This document shows, piece by piece, positions 1 through 8,315 of a stretch of 12,613 nt of DNA. Position 1 is the stretch's first letter, and every line of letters starts with the position of its first letter. The stretch comes from Ophryocystis elektroscirrha. Taxonomy: Eukaryota > Apicomplexa > Conoidasida > Neogregarinorida > Ophryocystidae. The notes under the pieces are model-generated. The model did not search any database and was not told the DNA's origin. It saw only the letters and a list, made by a program, of their open reading frames with translations. A program made the translations under genes and the position numbers. The stretch lies in contig JAQIFP010000113.1 in NCBI GenBank assembly GCA_030141585.1, positions 1 through 12,613 on the forward strand, given 5' to 3'.

Positions 1-264
1 TATATACACATATATATACACATATATATACACATATATATACACATATATATACACATATATATACACATATATATACACATATATATACACATATATA
101 TACACATATATATACACATATATATATACATATAGATATACATATATATACACATATATATACAAATATATATACACATATATATATACATATAGATATA
201 CATATATATACACATATATATACAAATATATATACAATTATATATACAATTATATATACACAGA
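1..264. repeat. 12-bp tandem minisatellite with a 60-bp higher-order repeat
   Basis: Positions 1-120 are ten perfect copies of the 12-mer TATATACACATA. Positions 121-180 and 181-240 are two nearly identical 60-bp blocks, each made of five variant 12-mers (with TAGATATACATA and TATATACAAATA variants). They differ only in the last 12-mer. Two more degenerate units run to about 264. The array lies in the intron just upstream of the exon that starts at 312 and is cut by the window edge, so its full length is unknown. It is read directly from the sequence. Confidence 0.97.
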
Positions 265-311
265 CATTAATTTGAATTGGAATATAATGATGATTAATAA
301 TGTTTGTTTAG

Positions 312-1879
312 GTTCTTGAAATAATGCGAAGTACACATTTGAATTGCATACCAATCACAAGATCGGAAACTAATCAGTTTCTAGGATTTTTCAATGATAC
401 TCAAGTTTTATCATTAATGAATTGGTTTTTGAAGTCATACGAGCGAATGTGCATTTCAGATGGACCCTTAAACGTCAACTCAGTAAATGAGTATGCGAAA
501 GTATCAGTACCTTTTATTTCTGTGGAAGATCCATTAGCGTTGGAGAAATTGAAGCCCTTCATACATCTTACGGAATCTGTTAATACAATTACAGACCGAT
601 TACTGGGATTTAACGTATTAGAAGTAACACAGCCTATTTATTATTATAAAGAGGATAACGATTCTTTTCACATCCATAACGGTGTGTAATAATTAATGAT
701 TATGTGTGTGATACAGATTGGGTTTTTTATGTGTTGTAATAGCATATAATTACTTATAGAATTACATGTACAAATCTATCAAGACATATTTGTATATTTC
801 ATGATATTTCGTTATATATATATTAAATAAAATATTATGTAGACCTTAAATTGAAATACAAATAAGTATATCTATATTTATATGTATAAATGCAAATGTT
901 AAATATACATATATATAATTTATTGATGTACATATATATATATATTAATAGAATTATTATTACATATAATTAATATTATATATATAAATACATATTATCA
1001 AATACAGTTTTACTTAGATACACAAATGCTAGCTATAGAGCCATACCCCAATTACATTAACACAAATTTGACGGAAAACGTTTCTTTCCAATACAGTCAA
1101 TACAACGCGTATGACAATAAAAATCAAAACTCAGGGGATAATCCAAATAATTTATGGTTAAATCAAAAACGCTCGAACGCTCGATCGAAAAATAGCAGAC
1201 AAAATTACACTTCCCCTGGTAAAAACGGAACTCAACGTAATATTGTATTCGATCAATTAATTTTAGACATTCCTAATGATAATGATAACTCCTCACAGTA
1301 TATGTTTAAAAGTCATGGCTTAAAACCTTCTTTAGAATCTCAAAAAATATTGTCTCCCGCCGTAATAAAAAATATTAAATTTTATATAAATAGATTGCAA
1401 ATAAAGATCTAACATTAAAAGCTGCAATATGTCACATTCTACAGACTAAGGAACGAATGATTGCCATGATAGATCCCGAAACGTAAGCTCATAAAATTTA
1501 TATATGCTTTATATATTTTTGTAAAGTTTAAGATATAATCTACCTTACCTATCAGTCTAAGCATAATTATGTCTATATATTAAACTGTACACAAAGATGT
1601 TAAACTGAAATATACATACATATATAAGTTAGTAATAAAACAAACATAACTGAACAATTAATAATTAGAAATACATACATGATTTTGCTAAAATCAATAA
1701 AATAATATTTTGTCTACGAAATATGTATAAATATATAAACAAATATGCAAAATACTACTTGACCCATAAATTTTTATTTAAGGAAACGCATTCGTCGCCT
1801 TATCTCTATAGGAGACATATTAGACTTTCTTGTTGGTTCTTCCAACTATAAAACAGCGGATGAAAAACTTGATTTTTGA
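312..1879 (+). CDS. CBS-domain protein, probable AMPK gamma (SNF4-like) subunit, 3' part
   Basis: Proposed exons are 312-681, 1018-1361, 1394-1482 and 1783-1879, together 900 nt (299 codons plus TGA). The 5' end lies outside the window: an in-frame TAG at 309-311 and the acceptor TTTGTTTAG force an exon start at 312. The first exon carries a CBS-like segment ([11 protein letters not shown], then [17 protein letters not shown]). The last two exons join into a second one ([39 protein letters not shown]). Two CBS motifs in this order fit the C-terminal Bateman pair of AMPK gamma, which binds adenine nucleotides and regulates the kinase. About 110 residues rich in Asn, Ser, Gln and Tyr sit between the motifs and are probably a disordered insert. 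The 682-1017 junction is least certain because its donor is GTGTGT; a donor at 684 with an acceptor ending at 1007 also keeps frame. Another CBS-pair protein is possible. The reading frame model is firmer than the family name. Confidence 0.6.
682..1017 (+). other. intron, 336 bp
   Basis: It runs from AACG|GTGTGT to TTTTACTTAG. The split codon becomes GAT, and the reading frame of the downstream exon continues. This is the only inferred donor in the window that is not GTA. The body is TA-rich with no coding signal. Confidence 0.55.
1362..1393 (+). other. ultra-short intron, 32 bp
   Basis: The donor is GTAATA and the acceptor is AAATAG, in phase 0. Removing it joins ...KILSPA to [11 protein letters not shown] and opens the CBS motif. 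Without splicing, the frame stops at 1410-1412. The interior is almost pure A/T. Confidence 0.75.
1483..1782 (+). other. intron, 300 bp
   Basis: The donor is GTAAGC after GATCCCGAAAC and the acceptor is TTTATTTAAG. The split codon becomes ACG, joining MIDPET to [15 protein letters not shown], a typical continuous CBS strand-helix unit. There is no coding signal inside. Confidence 0.75.
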
Positions 1880-2684
1880 TAATACAAATTTAATTAATTT
1901 ATTTTTTTTTTTGACATTTTTTTTAATAATGTTTAGTGAAGTATGTCAAACATAATTACTAATGTAAATAATTATTAAAAAACTTTGTGAAAAGCTATAT
2001 AGCTAGTATCATCAATTATAAATTTAATTCTTATTATAGACAATATTTTTAGAATATCATCTATTTATAAAAAATATGTATTTTGATGAATAAGCTTGTA
2101 ATATCTTAATTGCTAATATTTTAGTAAAGCACATCTGTCTATGTACAAAGACATATCATCACACAGAATGTTTGTTTAAAATTAAGTATAATTGTGGTGT
2201 CAAACCACTCAATTTATATTGTGGTTAACTTAAGCTATATTATGGCATAAATTATTGAAATTTTATTATTTTGAAAATATTTGGTTTTTGAATAAGTGTA
2301 CAATTTCGAAGAAAAAAGATTTTTATTTATATCATTGAATTAATATTTTTTATTTCGAAAAAAAAAAAATTAAATTTTTACATACAAATGTATTATGTCT
2401 TCAATGATTTAACCTAAGAATAAATATTCTGTGGGTTTATATACAATATATATAAAAGAAACCTTAATTTACAATCGTAATTAGTTTTTTTTATCAATCA
2501 TATTTTTTTTTATACAATTTACTGCTGATTTTTTATTTAAATTTGAAATATAGAAAAAATACGATTGGAGATCGTGATATTCAAAATCTATTTTTTTAAA
2601 CAGAGAGTAAAATAAATAAAGAAAAAGTTTTTGAATATTGAAAATTTGTGTAATATTTTCAGATATGTCGATGTGTAGTACCAC
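1880..2684. other. gene-free intergenic region
   Basis: This 805-bp stretch lies between the CBS-protein stop and the transporter start, with both genes on the plus strand. It has long T and A runs (around 1900-1924, 2357-2370 and 2484-2515) and no convincing exon on either strand. A small hairpin lies at 2190-2214. The 3' UTR of the upstream gene and the promoter and 5' UTR of the transporter must be here, but I cannot place them. Confidence 0.7.
2190..2214. other. small imperfect hairpin
   Basis: The arms AATTGTGGT and ACCAC-(TC)-AATT flank the loop GTCAA, with a 2-nt bulge in the right arm. The motif ATTGTGGT recurs just downstream at about 2218. No known RNA family is recognised. It could be a chance structure in AT-rich DNA. 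Confidence 0.4.
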
Positions 2685-3713
2685 ATGATGCAGAGTGAAT
2701 GGTATATCGTATTAACATATATAGTAATATCTCCATTATTGACGTGGCTAAATAAATACATTCTTCAAAGAGAACTGTTTAGCGCTATATCTTTGATATT
2801 GTATCAGCAGTTTATAACGTTTTGGTTTTTAGTTATTTATGATCTGCCAGCACTTACTCCATACTTGAGATACGCTAATTTAACATATGATCCACTGAAA
2901 GATGATAAAAATAAAATTGAGCTTCAATTGTCCCATGAAGACAAAAGAATAAATCAAAATAAAGAAAACCCCTCAAAGTATCAACTTCTAAGAGATTTGA
3001 TAAAGGAACACTTACAAATATTATTTTTGTCAGTATTATTTATATTTCAATTGGTGTTGACAAATTATGGAATATTATTGGATTTGACGACTTACCAAAT
3101 AGCTCGTTCTTCCACTATTGTTTTTACTATAATTCAGCAATACATAATGTTTCCCAAAACGATAACACGTAAATCTTTAATTTGTTGCGGTTTAATTTTG
3201 CTGGCCAGCTTCATTATATATTGCGAGAATTTGAAGTATTCCATAAATATTTTGGGTGGGAATTTTTTTCTGTCTGTAGCAGGATCATTTTGCGGTGTAT
3301 TATATATGTTATTTTGCTATAAAGCTCAAAAAGTTACAAAGGAGCATTACTTAACAAAATGGATAGCTGCTTACACGAGTATTATTGTATTTTTTACATG
3401 TGTTAAGAGTAAATACAATCACTTTAATGCTTTAGATAATCTCAGCTTATCCGTTATTCTTATTCTGATCATCAACTCCATTCTATCTTTTACTATTTCT
3501 TGCGTTTGTATGAACATGCTAAAAAGTTTAACCCCGCTTGGGTGCACCATATTGGGTGTTGGGAAAGGTGCGGTACAGTCATTTATTGGTAACCTAGTCT
3601 TCAGTGATAAATTCACTTATTGTAATACATTTAGTGTAATTTTGACACTTTATGCTTCTTTTTTAAATACGTATCAAACTGCTTCTAAAAGAGATCAACC
3701 GGCGAAATCATAA
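2685..3713 (+). CDS. nucleotide-sugar transporter, GDP-fucose transporter-like (SLC35C1-like)
   Basis: This is a single uninterrupted exon of 342 aa, a normal length for the SLC35/TPT drug-metabolite transporter superfamily. Such proteins exchange a nucleotide sugar for the nucleoside monophosphate across the Golgi or ER membrane. About ten hydrophobic segments are visible, starting at roughly residues 5-26, 33-53 and 110-133. A polar, charged cytosolic loop lies at about 70-105. LNKYIL (22-27) matches the family's N-terminal LNK motif. TTYQIARSSTIVFTII (135-150) corresponds to the helix reading FYNVGRSLTTVF in GDP-fucose transporters. SLTPLGCTILGVGKGAVQSF (281-300) corresponds to the conserved late helix with a GTAKAC-like site. 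An in-frame TAG at 2676-2678 supports starting at 2685; the next codon is also ATG. Substrate cannot be fixed by eye: GDP-fucose is the best match, but another GDP- or UDP-sugar, or a triose-phosphate-type substrate, is possible. Confidence 0.8.
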   Translation: MMQSEWYIVLTYIVISPLLTWLNKYILQRELFSAISLILYQQFITFWFLVIYDLPALTPYLRYANLTYDPLKDDKNKIELQLSHEDKRINQNKENPSKYQLLRDLIKEHLQILFLSVLFIFQLVLTNYGILLDLTTYQIARSSTIVFTIIQQYIMFPKTITRKSLICCGLILLASFIIYCENLKYSINILGGNFFLSVAGSFCGVLYMLFCYKAQKVTKEHYLTKWIAAYTSIIVFFTCVKSKYNHFNALDNLSLSVILILIINSILSFTISCVCMNMLKSLTPLGCTILGVGKGAVQSFIGNLVFSDKFTYCNTFSVILTLYASFLNTYQTASKRDQPAKS

Positions 3714-4002
3714 TTATTTATATAATTTATTTATATGATGTGACTCCCTCCCAGTAATATTCTTCTTTATTTACAAACAAAATGCATATTCATAGAAAAA
3801 GTTTAAAAATAATCAAATGGGTACCCAAATATCAACTTACATCAAATCAATCTATATAAAATCAATTTGTCTTTTCCTCTATACAATTCAGTATAATGAT
3901 TTTTTTTTTGTTGAAAATTTTTCGTTAGATTGGAAATTTTTTTGAAATTTTGTTAAGATTTATTTACAACAAAGTAACGAGCATAATTAGAGTAAATTTA
4001 TA

Positions 4003-4101
4003 ATGTTAATTTCAGAAAAATCGATTTTGAGTGAAATTCGTGTTCTCAAAGATTTTAGACTTATGCAGCATAGAAATGGAAACGCAGATATAATATCATG
4101 A
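4003..4101 (+). CDS. possible small ORF of 32 codons, function unknown
   Basis: ATG at 4003 and TGA at 4099-4101 bound a peptide with ordinary amino-acid composition (it begins MLISEKSILSEIRVLKDF and ends NGNADIIS). Base composition is more balanced than in the flanks. The sequence TTAATTTCAG at 4006-4015 would also serve as a splice acceptor, so this could instead be a terminal exon of an unrecognised gene, part of the Utp21 5' UTR, or a non-coding RNA. No family is recognised. Confidence 0.25.
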   Translation: MLISEKSILSEIRVLKDFRLMQHRNGNADIIS

Positions 4102-4185
4102 TTGTTATACAAGTTCGAGAAACTTATTAATCTTTTGAATAAAAAAATGAAATTCTCACTTTGAAAAGTATTACGATTATTTTAG

Positions 4186-4208
4186 TATATATATATATAT
4201 ATATATAT
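4186..4208. repeat. TA dinucleotide microsatellite
   Basis: An uninterrupted TA run of about eleven to twelve units ends about 46 bp before the Utp21 start codon. Confidence 0.9.
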
Positions 4209-4254
4209 TTACATATGAAGAGAAAAGTGATCCTGGTCCTGTACACGAAGTTAG

Positions 4255-7017
4255 ATGGATGCCGAAAATATAACTAAGAGCTTGACTTCGCAGCTATACG
4301 TTGTAAATAGAGTAGTTGGTAAAATAACAAGTGGCAAAAAAGTCAGTTTTTTTTCGACAAGTCCGGGTAAAGGTCACATAGCGATAGCTATTGGAAATAG
4401 TTATCATATTTTGAAGCTTGAAGATTTAAGCCCGTTGTTATATTCTCGATCGTTCCAGAACGAAATAACCAGTATTTATACAGCTTTAGAAAATACATAT
4501 ATTGGTTTTGATTGTGGTATTATATTAGCACAGCATCGTACACAGACCTTAGGGGAATATAATTGCCAGTCAAAAAGCCCTATATTAGGGTTATTTGTAT
4601 TAGGGTCTTATTTAATATCGTGGGATTCCAGTACTGTTTATATATGGTTACTAGATAATTTTGAACTTCATGGAAAAATTAGTTTAAACGGTTATATAAA
4701 GGAGGTTATACATCCAACAACTCTGATAAATAAGATAGTTATTGCATATTCAAATTCTCTGGAAATTTGGAATATAAAGAATCTTCAAAATATTTATAAG
4801 TTTAAATCTTGTCAGATTTTTGAACAACCACATGTTTATACAAATTTAAACTTAACGAATGATAGCGATATTATAACTGTTAGTATTTCCGATGGAACTG
4901 TTGTATTACTTGATATACTGAAAGATAAAATTTACAGTAAATTTACTGTAGAGGATGAATCCGCAACACAAGTCGCTGCTTTTTCGGATATCTCTAGTTT
5001 GAAGAGTGGAATAATGGCTATAGGTACCTCGAATGGAAATATAATATTATGGGATACAGTAGATAATGAAATTAAAAGTATTATTGAACATGCGCATATT
5101 GGATCAGATGGTATTGTTTCTTTAATAGCTGTACAAGGAGAACCTCTTTTAATTTCTTCTGGTAATGACAATTGCGTTATTATATGGATACTTGAAAATA
5201 ATAATTTACGTCAATTAAGACACAGACGAGGATATCAAGCACCTCCTCAATTTTTACTTCCATATAATGAAATAAAATTGATTGCTGGTTCAAATTTTAA
5301 TCAGTATTGTGATGTCGGGTTTTTTTCAACAAATGACACTTCCAAATTAAGCCGTTTTGCTCAAAGAAAAGTCCTTCAACGTATTACAAAGAATTGGAAA
5401 CAACATTTACACCAATTATATAAAATCGTTTCTATAGCTGCTGTATCGAACCGCCATTATGATTGGGGAAATGTCATTACTGCTCACGAGAAAACTTCCA
5501 GCGTCTTTATATGGAGCGCACATAACCATACATTAATAGAAAGAACCATAGAATTTCAAAAAAAAAATCCAGAATCTAAGAGGCCATATGCAACAGCTGT
5601 AGCTATAAGCATATGTGGCAATTTCTGTGCTGTAGGATACCAAAATGGAGATATACAAATGTTTAATCTACAGTCCGGAATATATAAATACACTTTAGAC
5701 TCTCCAAAATCAAACCAAGCATTAAATAATTCTGTCAATCACATAGAGTATACTCCCAATAATAAAGTATATGCGTGTTACCAAAATCTCTCTTATATAA
5801 TCTGTTGGTCTCCAAGTATACGTAAACTTGAAAATATTGTTGATTTTTCTCCTGCTAGTCCCATCGTTTCTTATGTCAAAAAATTCAAATGTTTGGGACC
5901 TTATATATGTGCTGTTTTACATTTGAAAAATAATACAAATATCGTAGCCATAGCAGATAGCGACGCTTGTTCAATAGTACGCGTAATACCAGATATAACT
6001 CAAGATGAAATAAATTGTATTCAATTTTCATCAGATGGCCGATGGATTTTATTTAGTACAGGAAATACAGGACAGTTAGTTGTATACGATATTATATCAA
6101 AGAAAATCATAGATTGGGTTCAATTTGAGTCCAAAATATGCACATTTTATGCCACTGTAGCCTTCATATATGTCAGTTTAGAACATTTGAATGGAGGAAT
6201 CCTTATTCTAGCTGCTCAGTTCTTGCAACAAAAACACGAATTTAGATCAGTTGTAGAATTGAAACAACCTATTGAATTATATATAAATAAAGACAGCGAT
6301 GAGATCATGCCCGAAGAACAAAATACAGATGATAATAATACTAACGAAATGCAAATTAGCGTAAATAATATTGAAAAATCAAAAGATTTATTAAAATTAT
6401 TGCGTTTATCAGATTTAACATTTCAAAGCATTGAAAATTTAGTCAATTTGGACAGTATTAAAGAGAAAAATAAATTTATCAATCATTTAAATACTGAAGA
6501 TAAAGATAACCAAGAAACGTCATTTTTTTTACCTTCTAAAAGTGATATTTTATTTGAAGCACCCTTAATACAAACAAAAAGTGAAAATTTTGATAAAAGC
6601 AAACAAAAATATGGTACCCTTACATCTTCGTATGATGAATTTCTCAAATATTTACAACAAGATGATATGAAAACTAAAAAAATATTAAATTTTTTGAGTA
6701 AACTGACGCCTTCTGGCATCCATCTTGTTTTGGCTGATTTGGAGTCCATTGAAGACTATAAAAATTTCTTAGTATTTATAAAAAAAGCTTTATTAACTAA
6801 AGGCTCCACAGATTTAGTAAACGCATATTTGCGTATATTTTTAGACATTCATTTGGATACTATCGAATCATTATTAGAAGATGAGAAAAGCAAAAATATT
6901 CAAATATTACTGCAAAGTATATTCGAAATAATTGAAAAAGACTGGAAGTCCATAGAACTTCATTTATACCAATCAGAGAGCATATTGAAGTTTTTAACAA
7001 ATGCACAGCTAAGTTAA
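4255..7017 (+). CDS. UTP21: U3 snoRNP / SSU processome protein Utp21 (WDR36 homologue)
   Basis: This single-exon gene of 920 aa is close to the usual 900-950 aa of Utp21/WDR36. The protein belongs to the nucleolar UTP-B module that, with U3 snoRNA, processes pre-18S rRNA. Residues about 1-675 form the tandem beta-propeller region with degenerate WD repeats. Examples are SIIEHAHIGSDGIVSL then EPLLISSGNDNCVIIWIL, matching the propeller-1 repeat of WDR36, and AVAISICGNFCAVGYQNGDI then FNLQSGIYKYTL, matching its CGNFAVIG...YNMQSGIHRG repeat. A later repeat has FSSDGRWILFS. Residues about 680-705 are an acidic, Asn-rich linker. Residues about 711-920 fit the helical Utp21 C-terminal domain: LLRLSDLTFQSIENLVNLDS, SFFLP, then NAYLRIFLDIHLDTIESLL. 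ATG 4255 directly follows an in-frame TAG at 4252-4254, so it is the earliest start. A candidate AATAAA lies at 7036-7041. Its last 9 bp overlap the IMP4 coding end on the other strand. Confidence 0.93.
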   Translation: MDAENITKSLTSQLYVVNRVVGKITSGKKVSFFSTSPGKGHIAIAIGNSYHILKLEDLSPLLYSRSFQNEITSIYTALENTYIGFDCGIILAQHRTQTLGEYNCQSKSPILGLFVLGSYLISWDSSTVYIWLLDNFELHGKISLNGYIKEVIHPTTLINKIVIAYSNSLEIWNIKNLQNIYKFKSCQIFEQPHVYTNLNLTNDSDIITVSISDGTVVLLDILKDKIYSKFTVEDESATQVAAFSDISSLKSGIMAIGTSNGNIILWDTVDNEIKSIIEHAHIGSDGIVSLIAVQGEPLLISSGNDNCVIIWILENNNLRQLRHRRGYQAPPQFLLPYNEIKLIAGSNFNQYCDVGFFSTNDTSKLSRFAQRKVLQRITKNWKQHLHQLYKIVSIAAVSNRHYDWGNVITAHEKTSSVFIWSAHNHTLIERTIEFQKKNPESKRPYATAVAISICGNFCAVGYQNGDIQMFNLQSGIYKYTLDSPKSNQALNNSVNHIEYTPNNKVYACYQNLSYIICWSPSIRKLENIVDFSPASPIVSYVKKFKCLGPYICAVLHLKNNTNIVAIADSDACSIVRVIPDITQDEINCIQFSSDGRWILFSTGNTGQLVVYDIISKKIIDWVQFESKICTFYATVAFIYVSLEHLNGGILILAAQFLQQKHEFRSVVELKQPIELYINKDSDEIMPEEQNTDDNNTNEMQISVNNIEKSKDLLKLLRLSDLTFQSIENLVNLDSIKEKNKFINHLNTEDKDNQETSFFLPSKSDILFEAPLIQTKSENFDKSKQKYGTLTSSYDEFLKYLQQDDMKTKKILNFLSKLTPSGIHLVLADLESIEDYKNFLVFIKKALLTKGSTDLVNAYLRIFLDIHLDTIESLLEDEKSKNIQILLQSIFEIIEKDWKSIELHLYQSESILKFLTNAQLS
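7009..7017. other. 9-bp overlap of convergent coding ends (Utp21 and IMP4)
   Basis: The Utp21 TAA occupies 7015-7017 on the plus strand and the IMP4 TAG occupies 7011-7009 on the minus strand. The last codons of each gene are therefore complementary to the end of the other, and both 3' UTRs must lie inside or beyond the opposite coding region. Confidence 0.9.
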
Positions 7018-8315
7018 TACGTTCTTGGGTTTATTAATAAACGTTCTTAAGGCCCATTCAACTTCCAAGTCTTTCATGTCTATTGTACCTAGCTCAATTC
7101 GAAATGGCTTCATTGTAAATCTACATGGCATGTAATTATTTAATAGTCACGAAAAAGTTCATAAAATCTATAAATGACTATATATACAGCTTTTATATCT
7201 CAAAAAATAAGTAGCTTACCGTGGACCAACTTCAAAAAGATCTATACTTTTCATTTCTTTTTCTTTCTTCAATTCTGGAGTGTCTTTGATATGCGGTTTG
7301 TCCTCTGGAGAAAGCTCGACAGTACTCCAAACATAATGTCGAAATAAAATATCGTCATTATCATTAATAAAGCTGAGGACACGCTGACTATGTTTGGGTG
7401 GTATTGGAAATAAGTGCTGTATAACTTTTTTGATTCGTTCTCCAAGGGGAGAGGTAAAATTTTCAAGAACAAGTTGAGGATAAACAGTAGACATAGGTGG
7501 AGGTTTTTCCTTTAAATCGTGACGCAAGTGGACATCCTTTAAGCTAAAATAAACCGTTGGACCTAAAGGCATATGACTAACAATAAGACTATCAGGAATG
7601 CCTAAAAACGTCTAATTTATACACAAATATACCCCTATGCTCATGGACTATTATCATGTCACTGACTTTATTTTTCTGGCAAAGGTTTACTAAGTCTTTC
7701 AGAACATATGCACCACGATTCACTCTTAGTGCGTTAGGTATCAATAGATTCAATTCCTTTACAAATTGTACTAATCTTGTTGAAGGATTGCGTGCAGACG
7801 TAAGCATTATTTTCGGCTCGACATATTCTATTAAGTCAATTATTTGTCTTTTTTTATATACCTTTATATGAATATTCGTCATCTACAACAGATATCGGCT
7901 TCAAGCTATTATCTGTCTCCAAATCGAGCTTTCCTCTAAATTGCAATTCTGCTTTCTTGTCTTCTGGTGCTATTGCCTAATTATAACCAGTTAGATTAAG
8001 AAAATTATTTGTAAGTTGCAAATAGTGCTCTTCTTTATAAACATAAACGTTATTTACACAACAAATAAATACATTATAAACTCCTTTTCTGTATAAATGC
8101 ATAAAGTGTCAATTTCATTATATAACCTTGGTAAAATTAACACATGTGTACTAGTAATTAGTATATACGCATATTTATCAATATTAAACACGTACAGTTG
8201 AATTTTCTAAAGCTTCTTTCACGCGTTTTTTATGCAGTCTTATAGTATTTTCCTGTTCTTCTTTAGATTTTTTAAATAAATATTCTTTACGAAGCCGCAC
8301 ATTTCGGCGCAGCAT
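7009..8315 (-). CDS. IMP4: U3 snoRNP protein IMP4 (Brix domain), 5 exons
   Basis: Exons in transcript order are 8315-8196, 7976-7862, 7827-7633, 7601-7220 and 7120-7009. They total 924 nt and 307 aa, against about 290 for typical IMP4. Imp4 acts with Imp3 and Mpp10 in the nucleolus, where it helps U3 snoRNA pair with pre-rRNA. Residues 1-40 are the basic N-terminal helix (MLRRNVRLRKEYLFKKSKEE). The Brix domain runs from about 84 to 272: KIMLTSARNPSTRLVQFVKE, LIPNALRVNRGAYVLKDLVN, DMIIVHEHRG|IPDSLIVSH, PLGPTVYFSLKDVHLRHDL, LGERIKKVIQHLFP and FEVGPR|F. The tail carries the usual GTIDMKDLEVEWALR. All four junctions keep phase and restore conserved motifs, notably HEHRG-IPD and VGPR-F. ATG at 8315 gives the family-typical MLRR start and has an A-rich context (GAAAAATG). 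The stop (TAG) is read from 7011-7009, inside the end of Utp21. Confidence 0.95.
7036..7041 (+). terminator. candidate AATAAA polyadenylation signal for Utp21
   Basis: The hexamer AATAAA starts 19 bp after the Utp21 stop. It is also antisense to IMP4 codons, so in this AT-rich DNA it may be fortuitous. Confidence 0.35.
7121..7219 (-). other. IMP4 intron 4, 99 bp
   Basis: The donor is GTAAGC and the acceptor is CATGTAG. The split codon becomes CGA, restoring EVGPR-F-TMKPF. Confidence 0.9.
7602..7632 (-). other. IMP4 intron 3, ultra-short, 31 bp
   Basis: The donor is GTATAT and the acceptor is GTTTTTAG. The split codon becomes GGC, restoring the conserved IIVHEHRG-IPDSLIVSH. Retention shifts the frame. 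Confidence 0.93.
7828..7861 (-). other. IMP4 intron 2, ultra-short, 34 bp
   Basis: The donor is GTATAT and the acceptor is CTTAATAG. The split codon becomes GAA, joining VVDDEYSYK to EYVEPKIMLTSAR, which matches the VDDEY...PK(V/I)MIT spacing of other IMP4 proteins. Confidence 0.88.
7977..8195 (-). other. IMP4 intron 1, 219 bp
   Basis: The donor is GTACGT and the acceptor is TATAATTAG, in phase 0, joining KEALENST to AIAPEDKKAELQFRGKL. The interior is AT-rich without a coding signal. Confidence 0.85.

Larger units (their letters stand above)
3714..4254. other. intergenic region with a possible small ORF and a TA tract
   Basis: This 541-bp spacer separates two plus-strand genes. It holds the 3' end of the transporter transcript and the upstream region of Utp21. 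Poly-T runs lie at about 3900-3950 and a pure TA tract just before the Utp21 start. The stretch 4003-4110 is clearly less AT-biased than its surroundings and contains a 32-codon ORF, listed separately. Confidence 0.7.

Noticed and set aside
324..1412. Two separate short genes, one ending at 689 and one starting at ATG 1026
   Set aside because: An acceptor (TACTTAG) lies 8 bp before ATG 1026, the first block has no start before its own acceptor at 311, and joining them gives a consistent reading frame and the expected order of CBS motifs.
2481..2684. 67-aa minus-strand ORF
   Set aside because: It is hydrophobic and Lys/Phe/Tyr-rich, as AT-rich DNA gives by chance. It has no family motif and lies in the spacer with long T runs.
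3419..3616. Minus-strand ORF inside the transporter gene
   Set aside because: It is an antisense shadow of a gene with clear membrane segments and family motifs.
4080..4135. Possible tRNA T-loop (GTTCGA) near 4111
   Set aside because: The following base does not complete a T-arm, and no acceptor or anticodon stems can be drawn.
4255..4255. An upstream exon for Utp21
   Set aside because: The TTAG just before the ATG could be an acceptor, but the protein starts at a family-typical distance from the first propeller strand and no good donor with coding sequence was found upstream.
4932..6749. Three minus-strand ORFs inside Utp21 (4932-5171, 5556-5738, 6483-6749)
   Set aside because: They are antisense shadows of the WD-repeat and C-terminal domain coding sequence, with no recognisable domains.
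7656..7871. 71-aa plus-strand ORF
   Set aside because: It is antisense to the IMP4 exon that encodes the start of the Brix domain.
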